Of a DNA stretch of 64,000 bases, positions 1 through 10,970 are shown piece after piece; the stretch's first letter is position 1, and every line of letters starts with the position of its first letter. The notes under the pieces were generated by a model, which saw only the letters and a program-made list of their open reading frames with translations, searched no databases and was not told the DNA's origin. The DNA lies in NCBI GenBank assembly GCA_016183655.1, contig JACPEH010000017.1, positions 86,822-150,821 on the forward strand, written 5' to 3'. This DNA comes from Rhodocyclales bacterium. GTDB taxonomy: Bacteria; Pseudomonadota; Gammaproteobacteria; Burkholderiales; Rhodocyclaceae. Both the position numbers and the translations under genes were made by a program.

Positions 1-123
1 GTCGGACAGCGACAGCTGCTGCTCGCGCGTGCGCAATGCTGCCTCGAACGTGCCCCCCATCGGCAGCCCCTGCAGCAGGGTGCTGGCATAGAGAAGGCTG
101 ATATCGGTGTCGCTGAACGCCAT
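1..123 (-). CDS. Partial hypothetical protein, N-terminal 41 codons
   Basis: The reading frame is open from an ATG at 121-123 to the window edge, so only the first 41 residues are present. They begin MAFSDTDISLLYASTLLQG. An AGG-type ribosome site lies just upstream. The gene follows the thiolase gene on the same strand, but a strong terminator separates them, so it is probably a separate unit. The fragment is too short for me to recognise a family. Confidence 0.5.
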   Translation of the reverse strand, partial: MAFSDTDISLLYASTLLQGLPMGGTFEAALRTREQQLSLSD

Positions 124-156
124 GGGAAGCCTGACTTCGAATCCGTTTCGAAGAAA

Positions 157-190
157 AGGCCCGGCGGACGAATCCGGCCGGGCCTTGCCG
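157..190 (-). terminator. Rho-independent terminator after the thiolase gene
   Basis: On the minus strand a GC-rich stem (GGCCCGGC pairing with GCCGGGCC) is followed by TTTTCTTC. It lies directly after the thiolase stop codon. Confidence 0.75.
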
Positions 191-203
191 GGTCGAGACC
201 CGA

Positions 204-1385
<1,182 letters not shown>

Positions 1386-1410
1386 TTTGAAACCTCTCTA
1401 TTCAACTTCA

Positions 1411-2340
1411 TCAACCGCCCACCAGACTGGCAAGCCCCAACAAGAGCAACAACAGCAACCACAGCACGATAGCACGCCAGACCAGGCCGACGGCACTCTG
1501 CATGAAATCGACATCGGCTTCGTCGCCCGTGCCAAGCTCGGCGCGATCGGCGACTTCGCCGCTCTCGACGACCGGCATGCCCAGGCGCACGCCGAGGGCG
1601 CCGGCGCCGCTGGCCAGCACGATGCCGAGGCCGTCATCCGGCCACTTCTCCGCCTGCGTCCGCCAGCAGTAGATCGCGTCCTCGAAATCGCCGACCACTG
1701 CAAAAGCAGCGGCAGTCGCCCGCAGCGGCAGCCAGTCGATCACGGCAAACGCCTGCCTGGCGAAGCGGCCAAAGTCGCCGAACACCGGATCATCGCTCCG
1801 CCGCGACCAATGTTCGGCAAACACCGCCGCCACACGGTAGAGCACGGCGCCGCACGGTCCAGGGAGCAACACGAACCAGACCAGCACGCCAAAGACATGA
1901 CGATGGGAGCCGACCAGCGCCTCCTCGATCGACAGCCGCGCCACATCGCTCGACGACAAATCGTCGGCAGGACGCCCGCGCCATTCGGCCAGCAGCTGCC
2001 GGGCGCGCGGTAGGTCGTCCATGCGCAGCGCCAGCTGGATATCGGTGTAGTAATGGCTGAACTGGCGGAAGCCCATCGTCAGATAGAGGACGAGCACGTT
2101 CCAGGCCACTGCCAGCAGCGGGTTCAACGCGTAAAGCGCGGCGAACACGCCCCCGGAAACGAGAACCAGGCCGCCCACGCCGAGCGCCCAGGCCAACACG
2201 CCCTGCCGGCTTTCGCCGGCGTTGAACATGCCGTCCAGCGTATCCGCCAGCCGCGACAGCGGCCCGAACACAGCCAGGCGATAGGGTAGCGGACGCGCCT
2301 GCTCGATGAGCAAGGCGATAATGAGAGAAACAAGACTCAA
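1411..2340 (-). CDS. CobD/CbiB-family (AmpE-like) inner-membrane protein
   Basis: About 309 residues with hydrophobic segments near the N-terminus (SLIIALLIEQARPLP), in the middle (LAWALGVGGLVLVSGG, NPLLAVAWNVLVLYL, HVFGVLVWFVLLPGP) and at the very C-terminus (WLLLLLLLGLASL). The LLIEQ.RPLP opening and the FR.YRVAAVFAEHW region are typical of the CobD/CbiB-like proteins that betaproteobacteria carry outside cobalamin loci. Cobalamin synthesis itself is not implied, since no other cob gene is present. I chose the TTG at 2340 because it places the conserved hydrophobic segment at the N-terminus. The frame extends upstream to another TTG at 2430, but that extension has no protein-like features. 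It follows the Nudix gene on the same strand. Confidence 0.7.
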   Translation of the reverse strand: MSLVSLIIALLIEQARPLPYRLAVFGPLSRLADTLDGMFNAGESRQGVLAWALGVGGLVLVSGGVFAALYALNPLLAVAWNVLVLYLTMGFRQFSHYYTDIQLALRMDDLPRARQLLAEWRGRPADDLSSSDVARLSIEEALVGSHRHVFGVLVWFVLLPGPCGAVLYRVAAVFAEHWSRRSDDPVFGDFGRFARQAFAVIDWLPLRATAAAFAVVGDFEDAIYCWRTQAEKWPDDGLGIVLASGAGALGVRLGMPVVESGEVADRAELGTGDEADVDFMQSAVGLVWRAIVLWLLLLLLLGLASLVGG

Positions 2341-2433
2341 GGAATTATGGCGCGACGGCGCCTCGTTGTTGTCTTCAGCATTGAAGATAACACAATTCGG
2401 GTAGCCCCCCGGCCTTTTCGGATGACGCAACGA

Positions 2434-3033
2434 TCACGCAGACGGCGGCGGTGCCAGGTGTTCGCAGAGCGACTTGATCATGCCGGCTGTCGCCCCCCAG
2501 ATGAAGTAGTCGCCGTAGGGCATCGCATAGTATTTGCGCAGCCGCCCGCGCCAGTGCACCTCGTGCTGCTGGTGATTGGCCGGATCGACGAGAAAGGCGA
2601 GCGGCACCTCGAACACCTCGGCAACTTCGAAAGGGTCCGGTTGCAGCGAGAACGGCGGCGTCACGAAAGCGACCACCGGCGTGACGCTGAACCCCGTGCT
2701 GGTACGGTACTCGGGCAGGTAGCCGATGATTTCGACATGCTGCGGCGCCAGCCCGACCTCTTCCTGGGTTTCGCGCAGCGCGGCATGGACGACGCTGGGA
2801 TCGTCCGGCTCGATGCGCCCGCCCGGGAAGCTGATCTGTCCGGCGTGGTCGCGCAGGTGAGCGGTGCGCTGCGTCAGCAGAACGGTCGGCCCGCCGGCAT
2901 GGAGCACGATCGGCACCAGCACCGCAGCCGCAGTGAGCGGCTCGGCACCGAGACCATCCTCATGAACCGCAGCGGCCGTCCCCGGCTGCTGCGACAGGCT
3001 GGCGCGCAAGCGCTGCAGGTCAAGCCCGGTCAT
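2434..3033 (-). CDS. Nudix hydrolase, CoA pyrophosphatase type (NudL-like)
   Basis: A 199-residue Nudix protein. The Nudix box GX5EX7REUXEEXGU is read as GGRIEPDD...ALRETQEEVGL around residues 70-95. It is preceded by the subfamily signature LLTQRTAHLRDHAGQISFPGG, which marks the CoA-pyrophosphatase (NudL/YeaB) branch. The expected reaction is hydrolysis of coenzyme A or acyl-CoA to 3',5'-ADP and phosphopantetheine. Its start codon overlaps the stop of the upstream 87-residue gene by four bases (ATGA), which suggests translational coupling. The substrate is inferred from the subfamily motif. Confidence 0.88.
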   Translation of the reverse strand: MTGLDLQRLRASLSQQPGTAAAVHEDGLGAEPLTAAAVLVPIVLHAGGPTVLLTQRTAHLRDHAGQISFPGGRIEPDDPSVVHAALRETQEEVGLAPQHVEIIGYLPEYRTSTGFSVTPVVAFVTPPFSLQPDPFEVAEVFEVPLAFLVDPANHQQHEVHWRGRLRKYYAMPYGDYFIWGATAGMIKSLCEHLAPPPSA

Positions 3034-3293
3034 TGCGCCGGTGCGGCGCCCTCTTCCTCGATCTCGGCATGCACCGAGCGAAGGGCGTCCTGCAAGGTCT
3101 CCTCGGACAGCTGGTTGATGGTCGTCGCCACCAGATCGGCCGCTTCCACGGCACCGACCGGCAAGCGCTTGCTGTCCAGGCTGGCGATCAACGCGGCAGT
3201 GGAACCGACAACACGCAGGAGGTGCTCGCGCTCACCCATGAGCATCTCGACTTCCCGGCGCAGCATGGTGATTTCCTGATCACGGTGCGGCAT
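3030..3293 (-). CDS. Hypothetical small coiled-coil protein
   Basis: An 87-residue acidic protein. The first half (DQEITMLRREVEMLMGEREHLL) is strongly predicted to be helical or coiled-coil by its heptad pattern. The C-terminus is rich in Glu and Ala. There is no membrane segment and no catalytic motif that I recognise. It overlaps the Nudix gene by four bases and starts 10 bases after the stop of the retropepsin gene, so the three probably form one transcript. Function unknown; it may be a structural or adaptor protein. Confidence 0.6.
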   Translation of the reverse strand: MPHRDQEITMLRREVEMLMGEREHLLRVVGSTAALIASLDSKRLPVGAVEAADLVATTINQLSEETLQDALRSVHAEIEEEGAAPAQ

Positions 3294-3303
3294 TCTGGCC
3301 TCC

Positions 3304-3936
3304 TCAGTACTTCTTCCTCAGGGTCATCGTCGAGCCTTCGTTCCGGATATCCATCCGCGAGAGAAAGCTCATCCCCAACAACGCAACCGGCAGATCGGTT
3401 TCGTGCACGATGCCATCGACACCATGAACGACGATCTCGCCGATGCGCACCGTATCCAGCCGGACCTTCCACGCCCGGGCCTGGCCATTGGCCGTCTGCG
3501 CCACGCCCGGCTGCCCCTTGCGCCAGTCGATGCCGATTCGCGTCGCGTCCGCGGCACCGAGCGACACCATGGTCGCCCCGGTATCGACGAGAAAGCGGAC
3601 CACCTGCCCGTTCACCGCCCCCTGGGTCACGAAGTGACCGCGCGAATCAGCCGCCAGGGTCATTTCCTGAACGTCGCCGGACGATTTTTGCGAAACGACA
3701 CTCTGTCCCATGCGCAGCGTCCGCTTCTTCCCTTCAACGTCGAGCGTCACGGACTCGCCGTCGATCGCAACGACGCGCACACCCTCGGCGGTTTTCTGCC
3801 CGACGGCAACCAGCCGCGGGGTGCCGCCGTCGATCACCAGCAGCGCCTTGCCGGGAAAAATGCCGGCGACGCCGACATCGGCGGCAGAGACCGCCGGCGA
3901 TAGGCAGAGCATGGTCAAGGCCATACAATATGGCAT
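3304..3936 (-). CDS. Retropepsin-like aspartic protease (clan AA, TIGR02281 type), exported
   Basis: About 210 residues. The start at 3936 (MPYCMALTMLCLSPAVSAA) gives a clear signal peptide with cleavage after VSA. Longer in-frame starts at 3957 and 3972 would bury the signal and run into the divergent amidotransferase gene. The C-terminal half holds the single aspartyl-protease motif FLVDTGAT and the downstream LLGMSFLSRM hydrophobic-glycine motif typical of bacterial dimeric retropepsin-like proteins. The N-terminal 80 residues form a separate beta-rich region. It probably acts in the periplasm. The substrate is unknown. Confidence 0.82.
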   Translation of the reverse strand: MPYCMALTMLCLSPAVSAADVGVAGIFPGKALLVIDGGTPRLVAVGQKTAEGVRVVAIDGESVTLDVEGKKRTLRMGQSVVSQKSSGDVQEMTLAADSRGHFVTQGAVNGQVVRFLVDTGATMVSLGAADATRIGIDWRKGQPGVAQTANGQARAWKVRLDTVRIGEIVVHGVDGIVHETDLPVALLGMSFLSRMDIRNEGSTMTLRKKY

Positions 3937-3955
3937 CTTGATCCATTGACGACAC

Positions 3956-4672
3956 ATGAAACCGGTAGCCATTTTCCGCCACGCTCCGACCGAAGGTCCG
4001 GGTTATTTTGCCACATTCCTGGAGGCCAACGGCGTCCCCTGGCGATTGTTCGCGATCGACGCCAGCGAACCCGTGCCTGCCGACCACGACGCGTTCAGCG
4101 GACTCGCCTTCATGGGCGGGCCGATGAGCGTCAACGACCCGCTGCCGTGGGTCGAAGCCGAGTGTGCGCTGATTCGTGCCGCAGTGCGCGACGACGTTCC
4201 GGTGATCGGCCACTGCCTCGGCGGACAGCTGATGGCGAAGGCGCTCGGCGGGCACGTCAGCCGCAACGCAGTGAAGGAAATCGGCTGGGGCGATGCGACG
4301 GTCGACGACACCGACGCGGCAACGGCCTGGCTCGGCGATTTTCGCGGCAAGGCCAGCGTCTTCCAGTGGCACGGCGAAACCTTCTCGATCCCGCCCGACG
4401 CCACCCGCCTGCTGCACAACGCGTGGTGCGCCAGCCAGGCCTTCGTGCTTGGCCCGCACCTGGCGATGCAATGCCACGTCGAGATGACGCCGGAGATGAT
4501 TGCGACGTGGTGCGACAGCTGGGAAGCCGAAGTTGCCGGGTTACCGGCGCTGCCGCCAGCGGTGCAAACCCCGGCGCAGATGCGGGAGGAAACCGCCTAT
4601 CGCCTACCGGCGATGCGGGAGCTGGCAAACCGGCTCTACGGCAACTGGATTCGCGGCCTGCGCCGAGACTGA
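3956..4672 (+). CDS. Class I glutamine amidotransferase, GMP-synthase-like
   Basis: A 238-residue stand-alone GATase1 domain. The nucleophile Cys87 sits in GHCLGGQL and the His-Glu pair H174/E176 in MQCHVEMTPE, so the triad is complete. There is no GMP-synthase ATP-pyrophosphatase domain. Such free-standing domains hydrolyse glutamine or related gamma-glutamyl compounds, and the physiological partner cannot be read from the sequence. It diverges from the retropepsin gene with only 19 bases between start codons, so the two promoters must overlap. It converges on yajQ at a terminator hairpin. Confidence 0.85.
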   Translation: MKPVAIFRHAPTEGPGYFATFLEANGVPWRLFAIDASEPVPADHDAFSGLAFMGGPMSVNDPLPWVEAECALIRAAVRDDVPVIGHCLGGQLMAKALGGHVSRNAVKEIGWGDATVDDTDAATAWLGDFRGKASVFQWHGETFSIPPDATRLLHNAWCASQAFVLGPHLAMQCHVEMTPEMIATWCDSWEAEVAGLPALPPAVQTPAQMREETAYRLPAMRELANRLYGNWIRGLRRD

Positions 4673-4676
4673 CGCG

Positions 4677-4708
4677 AAAAAGCCGCAAGGCCTGACGGCC
4701 CCGCGGCT
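4677..4708 (-). terminator. Terminator serving yajQ
   Basis: On the minus strand the stem AGCCGC..GGCC/GGCC..GCGGCT is followed by a T-run (AAAA at 4677-4680 on the plus strand). It lies in the gap between the convergent amidotransferase and yajQ genes. Confidence 0.7.
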
Positions 4709-4740
4709 CGGGGGGCGTTACGCGACGGCCGCCAGCGCGA

Positions 4741-5235
4741 TCAGTCGCGGAAGTTGCCGTACTTGATCGGGAAGTCGGTAATCGTCTTCGTCACCAGCGC
4801 GATCGCCGACTGCAGGTCGTCGCGCTTGGCGCCGGTGACGCGCACCGCATCGCCCTGGATCGCCGCCTGCACCTTCATCTTCGAATCCTTGAGCAGCTTG
4901 ACGATCTTCTTCGCCAACTCGGATTCGATGCCGATCTTGATCTTCAGCTCCTGCTTCACCTTGTTGCCGGAGATCTTCTGCACCGCCTGATGGTCGAGGC
5001 GCTTGACGCTTTCCTTCTCCTTCTTCTCCATTGCCGGGAAGAGGATGTCCTTGATCTGGTCGAGCTGGAAGTCGGAATCACCGTAAATGGTGATGACCTT
5101 TTCCTTCTCGTTCAGCTCGACCTTGGCCGAGGTGCCCTTGAAATCGTAACGTGCGACGATCTGACGGCCGACGACATCGATCGCGTTCTTCAACGCTTCC
5201 ATGTCGGCTTCGGAAGAAAAATCGAACGACGGCAT
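4741..5235 (-). CDS. yajQ: YajQ family nucleotide-binding protein
   Basis: A 164-residue protein with the characteristic start MPSFDFSSEADMEALKNAID and end FPIKYGNFRD, and a length typical of the family. YajQ proteins consist of two ferredoxin-like domains and bind nucleotides. Members in Xanthomonas and Pseudomonas bind cyclic di-GMP and act as effectors. The internal region KISGNKVKQELKIKIGIESELAKKIVKLLKDSK is well conserved. It follows ppnP on the same strand with 21 bases between them. A c-di-GMP role here is inference from the family. Confidence 0.95.
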   Translation of the reverse strand: MPSFDFSSEADMEALKNAIDVVGRQIVARYDFKGTSAKVELNEKEKVITIYGDSDFQLDQIKDILFPAMEKKEKESVKRLDHQAVQKISGNKVKQELKIKIGIESELAKKIVKLLKDSKMKVQAAIQGDAVRVTGAKRDDLQSAIALVTKTITDFPIKYGNFRD

Positions 5236-5256
5236 GGTGCCCCCTCAATCAGATGA

Positions 5257-5568
5257 TCAGCAGAAATAGCAGACGTAGTGGTACGGCTCGTCGCAGGCGA
5301 TCTCGAACGACGAATTCCCCGGCACGTTGAAGGACTGGCCTTCGCCGTAGGTCTTCCACTCGCTCTCGCCCTTCAGCTTGACGCGGCAGGAACCGCCGAC
5401 GCCTTCCATGATTTCCGGCGCGCCGGTGTTGAAGACGAGCGACGAGGGCAGGATGACGCCGACGGTCTTCTTCGTGCCGTCGGCGGTGAGGACGGTATGG
5501 CTGACGCACTTGCCGTCGAAATAGACATTGGCCTTCTTGACTACGGATACGTTGTCGAACTGAGACAT
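5257..5568 (-). CDS. ppnP: Pyrimidine/purine nucleoside phosphorylase PpnP
   Basis: 103 residues, single-domain cupin-like fold (UPF0345/YaiE family). The start at 5568 gives [20 protein letters not shown], the family N-terminus. Conserved features are [27 protein letters not shown] and the C-terminal YHYVCYFC. PpnP phosphorolyses several nucleosides to the base and ribose-1-phosphate. It lies two bases after the DUF2788 gene and in the same run as argG and yajQ. The longer reading frame extending upstream is a shadow of DUF2788 and argG. Confidence 0.92.
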   Translation of the reverse strand: MSQFDNVSVVKKANVYFDGKCVSHTVLTADGTKKTVGVILPSSLVFNTGAPEIMEGVGGSCRVKLKGESEWKTYGEGQSFNVPGNSSFEIACDEPYHYVCYFC

Positions 5569-5570
5569 TT

Positions 5571-5792
5571 TCAGATTCCCCACATTTTCTGGATGACAGC
5601 CTTGGCGATGAAGCCGAGCATGCCGAAGGCGAGGACAAAGAACAGCACGATCGTGCCGGTCTTCCCCGCCTTCGACTTCCAGGCGATCTCGCCGATGATG
5701 AACAACATGAACAGCATGAAGGCGCCGACCCCGAAGGTGACGCCGAATTCGGCAACCTGTTCCTCGGTGAAGCCGAACAGCGTACCACCCAT
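5571..5792 (-). CDS. DUF2788 family small membrane protein
   Basis: 73 residues with two membrane helices (around residues 18-36, [19 protein letters not shown], and 46-66, [21 protein letters not shown]) separated by a basic loop (WKSKAGKTG). This matches the DUF2788 family of betaproteobacteria and gammaproteobacteria. It starts three bases after the argG stop and is followed two bases later by ppnP, so it is almost certainly co-transcribed with them. Function unknown. Confidence 0.85.
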   Translation of the reverse strand: MGGTLFGFTEEQVAEFGVTFGVGAFMLFMLFIIGEIAWKSKAGKTGTIVLFFVLAFGMLGFIAKAVIQKMWGI

Positions 5793-5795
5793 GCC

Positions 5796-7028
<1,233 letters not shown>

Positions 7029-7047
7029 ATCGATTTCCTACTGAGAA

Positions 7048-7971
7048 TTAACTGTTGATGCGGCCGAGGAGCAGGTACTCCATCAGCGCCTTTTGTACAT
7101 GCAGGCGGTTTTCCGCCTCGTCCCAGACCACGCTTTGCGGACCGTCGATCACCTCGGCCGAGACTTCCTCGCCGCGGTGCGCCGGCAGGCAGTGCATGAA
7201 CACGGCGTCCTTGTTCGCGGCGCGCATCATGTCGGCGTCCACCTGCCAGTCGGCGAAGTCGCGCAGGCGCTCCTCGTTCTCGGCTTCGAAGCCCATCGAG
7301 GTCCACACGTCGGTGGTCACCAGATCGGCCCCCTTCGCCGCCTCCATCGGGTCGGCGAACTGCTCGAAGTGATCGGTGCCGTAGAGGCCGGCGCGCTCGG
7401 GCTCGACTTCGTAACCCGGCGGCGTCGACACGTGCACGTTGAAGTCGAGCACTTCGGCGGCCTGCAGCCAGGTGTTGCAGACGTTGTTCGAGTCGCCGAT
7501 CCAGGCCACCGTCTTGCCCTGGATCGGGCCGCGCTGCTCGATGAAGGTGAAGATGTCGGCCATGATCTGGCACGGGTGGTATTCGTTGGTCAGGCCGTTG
7601 ATCACCGGCACCCGCGAGTTGGCGGCGAAGCGCTCGATGATCTCCTGCTCGAAGGTGCGGATCATGACGATGTCGCTCATCCGCGAGATCACCTGCGCCG
7701 CGTCCTCGACCGGCTCGCCGCGACCGAGCTGCGAGTCGCGCGTGTTGAGGTAGATCGCCGAGCCGCCGAGCTGCTGCATGCCGGCCTCGAAGGAGAGGCG
7801 CGTACGCGTGCTGGCTTTCTCGAAGATCATCACCAGCGTGCGGTCGGTGAGCGGCCAGTACTGCTGGTAGGCCTTGAACTGCTCCTTGATCCAGCGCGTG
7901 CGGGCGAACAGGTAGTCGTACTCGTCGCGCGTCAGGTCCTTGAACTGCAGGTAGTGCTTGACCGATGCCAT
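7048..7971 (-). CDS. argF: Ornithine carbamoyltransferase
   Basis: 307 residues starting at MASVKHYLQFKDL; an upstream in-frame start at 7992 would overlap the argD end. It carbamoylates ornithine to citrulline in the cytoplasm. The carbamoyl-phosphate motif STRTRLSFE, the HPCQ motif and the ornithine-binding HCLPAHRGEEV are all present. It lies 10 bases after argD and 19 before argG, giving the three middle-to-late steps of arginine synthesis in one transcript. Confidence 0.97.
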   Translation of the reverse strand: MASVKHYLQFKDLTRDEYDYLFARTRWIKEQFKAYQQYWPLTDRTLVMIFEKASTRTRLSFEAGMQQLGGSAIYLNTRDSQLGRGEPVEDAAQVISRMSDIVMIRTFEQEIIERFAANSRVPVINGLTNEYHPCQIMADIFTFIEQRGPIQGKTVAWIGDSNNVCNTWLQAAEVLDFNVHVSTPPGYEVEPERAGLYGTDHFEQFADPMEAAKGADLVTTDVWTSMGFEAENEERLRDFADWQVDADMMRAANKDAVFMHCLPAHRGEEVSAEVIDGPQSVVWDEAENRLHVQKALMEYLLLGRINS

Positions 7972-7981
7972 GGCAGGCTCC

Positions 7982-9154
7982 TTACGCCGCAAGAAAGGTG
8001 CGGATCAGCGCCGACAGGCGCGTGACGAGTTCCTTCGCCTCGGCGTCGGAGAACACCAGCGCCGGCAGCAGACGCACCACCTTCTCGGCAGTGACGTTGA
8101 TCAGCAGGCCGGCGTCGAGGCCGCGGGTCACCAGCTCGCCACAGGGACGATCGAGCTCGACGCCGATCATCAGGCCCTGGCCGCGGATGTCGACAACGCC
8201 GGCGACGCCGGCCAGCGCTTCCGCCAGCCCCTCGCGGATCGCCGCACCGACGGCTTCGGCACGCGCCATCAGGCCATCCTGCTCGATCGTCGCCAGCGTC
8301 GTCAGCGCCGCCGTACACGCCAGCGGGTTGCCACCGAAGGTGGAACCGTGGTTGCCCGGACCGAACAGGCCGGCGGCCTTGCCGGCCGTCAGGCAGGCGC
8401 CGATCGGCACGCCCGAGCCGAGGCCCTTGGCCAGCGTCATCACGTCGGGCAGGATGCCCGCCTGCTGGAAGCCGAACCACTTGCCGGTACGTGCCATGCC
8501 GCACTGCACTTCGTCGCAGATCATCAGCCAGCCCTTGTCGTCGCAGAGCTGGCGCAGGCCGCGCTGGAACTCGAGCGAGGCGATGTTGATGCCGCCCTCG
8601 CCCTGGACCATTTCCAGCATCACGGCGACGACGTTCTTGTTGTGTTCGGCGACGGCGCGGATCGCATCGAGATCGTTGTACGGCACGCGCACGAAGCCGG
8701 AGACGAGCGGCTCGAAGCCGGCCTGCGCCTTGCGGTTGCCGGTCGCCGACAGCGTCGCCAGGGTGCGCCCGTGGAAGGCCTTTTCCATGACGATGATCGC
8801 CGGGCTATCGACCCCTTGCTGGTGGCCGTAGAAACGCGCCAGCTTGATCGCCGCCTCGTTCGCCTCGCAACCGGAATTGCAGAGGAAAACTTCGGCCATG
8901 CCGGACAGGGCGCACAGGCGATCCGCCAGTTGCTCCTGCTCGCGGATGCCGTACAGGTTGGACACGTGCAGCATGCGGCCGGCCTGTTCGGAAATTGCCT
9001 TGACCAGCCCCGGATGGTTGTGGCCGAGAGTATTCACGGCGATGCCGGAGAGCGCATCGAGGTAAGTCTTGCCGTGGATGTCGGCGATGCGGCAGCCCTC
9101 GCCGTGACTGAAAGTTACGGGAAGACGCGCGTAGGTGTTCATTAAATGCGACAT
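7982..9154 (-). CDS. argD: Acetylornithine aminotransferase
   Basis: A 390-residue class III PLP-dependent aminotransferase. It converts N-acetylglutamate semialdehyde and glutamate to N-acetylornithine, and often also serves in lysine synthesis. The PLP lysine is in TLAKGLGSGVPIGA. Other motifs are CNSGCEANEAAIKLAR, EMVQGEGG, ICDEVQCGMARTGK and HGSTFGGNPL. The first ATG (MSHLMNTYARLPV) is used here; the second, four codons in, is equally common in the family. It is the first gene of argD-argF-argG and its promoter must lie in the roughly 235-base gap that it shares with the divergent ParA-like gene. I see no clear ArgR box there. Confidence 0.95.
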   Translation of the reverse strand: MSHLMNTYARLPVTFSHGEGCRIADIHGKTYLDALSGIAVNTLGHNHPGLVKAISEQAGRMLHVSNLYGIREQEQLADRLCALSGMAEVFLCNSGCEANEAAIKLARFYGHQQGVDSPAIIVMEKAFHGRTLATLSATGNRKAQAGFEPLVSGFVRVPYNDLDAIRAVAEHNKNVVAVMLEMVQGEGGINIASLEFQRGLRQLCDDKGWLMICDEVQCGMARTGKWFGFQQAGILPDVMTLAKGLGSGVPIGACLTAGKAAGLFGPGNHGSTFGGNPLACTAALTTLATIEQDGLMARAEAVGAAIREGLAEALAGVAGVVDIRGQGLMIGVELDRPCGELVTRGLDAGLLINVTAEKVVRLLPALVFSDAEAKELVTRLSALIRTFLAA

Positions 9155-9389
9155 AATGAGTCTGCCTTAAAACAGGCGCCCCCGGACCGCAGCTTGTCGC
9201 CGGTCACCCCCGCGGGGGCAAAAAAACCCGGGACGCCCCGGCGTTTTCTTGGGAGCCTTGAAACTGAAACGGCGGCTCGCGCCGCCGGGATACCCGGCGC
9301 CCGGAAGTACCGTGCGCCAAGGTTGCAAGGGGTGGAATGTTAAGGGAAAAATCGCGCCTTGTATATATAACGAGGCGCCGGGAGCGTTG

Positions 9390-10151
9390 ATGCGAATAGC
9401 GGTATTCAACCAGAAAGGGGGCGTGGGCAAGACCACCACGGCGCTCAATCTGGCGGCAGCGGTCAGCAGGGATGGCGGCACCCCCCTGCTGCTCGACCTG
9501 GACCCCCAATGCCACCTCTCAGGCGTGTTCGGCACTTCGCCGCAGGATTCGCAAAAGAGTCTGTTCGCCTTTTACCAGGACCTGAAAACGCTGGAGCAGC
9601 TGGAGCTCTCCTGGGACGGACTGGGCACGCTGATCCCCTCGCACCAGCAATTGATCAAGGTCGACTCGATCTTCGGCAAGGGGCCGGCAATCCTCAACAA
9701 GCTGCGCGTCGGCCTCGACGCACTGGAGGCGATGCGGCCGGGACGGACGCTGTTCATGGATTGCTGCCCGTACGTCGGCGTGCTGTCACTGAACGCGCTC
9801 TTTGCCTGCGACTATCTGCTGATCCCGGTGTCGACCGACTACCTGTCGCTGAAGGCGGCGGAGCACATGACGCGGACGCTGGAAATCCTGGAACCGGTGA
9901 TGAAGCGCCGCATCCATCGGCGCTACGTGCTGACCCGCTTCGACCGGCGACGCAAGATGAGCCAGGATGTCCGCGACCGGCTGACGACGCTCTACGGGAT
10001 GGAGGTATGCGAAACGGTGATCGGCGAAAACGTGTCGGTGGCCGAAAGCCCCTCGCTGCAACGCGACGTCTTCTCGCACAGCGCCACGAGCCACGGCGCC
10101 AGGGATTACCGCGCGCTCTACGAAGAACTGAAGGAACAGGGTTTCTTCTGA
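9390..10151 (+). CDS. ParA-family ATPase (orphan)
   Basis: 253 residues from the ATG at 9390, which has a GGAG ribosome site nine bases upstream. It opens with the deviant Walker A motif KGGVGKTTTALNLA, followed by Walker A' (LLLDLDPQCHLSG) and the FMDCCPY Walker B region, all typical of ParA/MinD-like ATPases. No parB, partition site or plasmid gene is next to it, so it is an orphan. Such proteins position cargo such as chemoreceptor clusters, carboxysomes or flagella. A TATATATAA stretch at 9362-9370 is a plausible -10 region. The cargo is unknown. Confidence 0.85.
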   Translation: MRIAVFNQKGGVGKTTTALNLAAAVSRDGGTPLLLDLDPQCHLSGVFGTSPQDSQKSLFAFYQDLKTLEQLELSWDGLGTLIPSHQQLIKVDSIFGKGPAILNKLRVGLDALEAMRPGRTLFMDCCPYVGVLSLNALFACDYLLIPVSTDYLSLKAAEHMTRTLEILEPVMKRRIHRRYVLTRFDRRRKMSQDVRDRLTTLYGMEVCETVIGENVSVAESPSLQRDVFSHSATSHGARDYRALYEELKEQGFF

Positions 10152-10156
10152 CTCGT

Positions 10157-10384
10157 TCAATGCCCCGAGATCAGGTCGACCACGTCCTCGTAGCTCAGCG
10201 GGCTGGCGCGCGGCGACCCTGACGCCACGTTCCGCGTTTCGAGAATTTCGCAGCCGAGATACATCTGCCGCAGCTTGCGCTCCGCCTCGGACCCATCACG
10301 ACCGAAGATCATCAGGTTGTCGACGATCGCACCCGATCGCGTGCGAATGCGAAAGCCGAATTTCATGCTTACCGGGGCATGCAT
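10157..10384 (-). CDS. Hypothetical protein, 75 residues
   Basis: I chose the ATG at 10384 because a perfect GGAGG site stands four bases upstream; the longer frame to 10453 has no ribosome site. The protein (MHAPVSMKFGFRIRTRSGAI...) is soluble and looks like a small alpha/beta fold: a basic N-terminal strand region, then RDGSEAERKLRQMYLGCEILE. It ends five bases from the convergent ParA gene. No family recognised. Confidence 0.65.
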   Translation of the reverse strand: MHAPVSMKFGFRIRTRSGAIVDNLMIFGRDGSEAERKLRQMYLGCEILETRNVASGSPRASPLSYEDVVDLISGH

Positions 10385-10589
10385 AAAACCTCCAGCTGTC
10401 AATGAGATAAGGCCAGTATATGCAGTGGATTCTATGAAGGCAACGCAGGGCATTGATTTTTATCGACAGACCCATCCACTGGTAAGACCAGCGGCGTGCC
10501 GAGCGGCTTTCTGGTAGAATCGCCGGGTTCGTAGGACACACCAAGCGCGCGAGCGCCAGGACAATAATTCAAGGCACCGCCGCCGAGAC

Positions 10590-10883
10590 ATGACCGATCC
10601 GCTCAGCACCACCTTCATCATTGTCGGGCTCACCCAGGACGGAAAGAAATTTCGACCCAGCGACTGGGCCGAACGCCTGTGCGGCGTGATGTCCGCGTTC
10701 GGTGCAGAAAAGAAGATGAAGTATTCGCCCTTCGTCGGCCCCGGCGACTACAACGGCGACAAGGCGGTCTTCGTCGATGGCCGGCTGCAGGAAATCGAGC
10801 CGATGGCCTATCGCTTCCTGCTCAACTTCGCCGGCGACAACAATCTGCAAGTCATTTCCGGCGTCTGCCCGATCGAGCGCTGA
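10590..10883 (+). CDS. DUF3579 domain protein
   Basis: 97 residues, matching the betaproteobacterial DUF3579 family by its layout: FIIVGLTQDGKKFRPSDWAERLCGVMSAF, then FVGPGDYNGDKAVFVDGRLQEIEPMAYRFLLNFA. It is a soluble protein of unknown function. A possible -10 (TAGAAT at about 10513) lies upstream. It ends at a shared bidirectional terminator facing rpsT. Confidence 0.85.
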   Translation: MTDPLSTTFIIVGLTQDGKKFRPSDWAERLCGVMSAFGAEKKMKYSPFVGPGDYNGDKAVFVDGRLQEIEPMAYRFLLNFAGDNNLQVISGVCPIER

Positions 10884-10924
10884 ACCCCAGGATTTCCGGC
10901 CGGACAAGCAGCCCGACAGAAAAG

Positions 10925-10952
10925 AAAAACGGCGCCCGCGGGCGCCGTTTTT
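10925..10952. terminator. Bidirectional terminator between DUF3579 and rpsT
   Basis: A perfect GC-rich inverted repeat (CGGCGCCCGCGGGCGCCG) is flanked by AAAAA on the left and TTTTT on the right. It can stop transcription from both convergent genes. Confidence 0.88.
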
Positions 10953-10970
10953 ACGGGATCGATCCGTCGA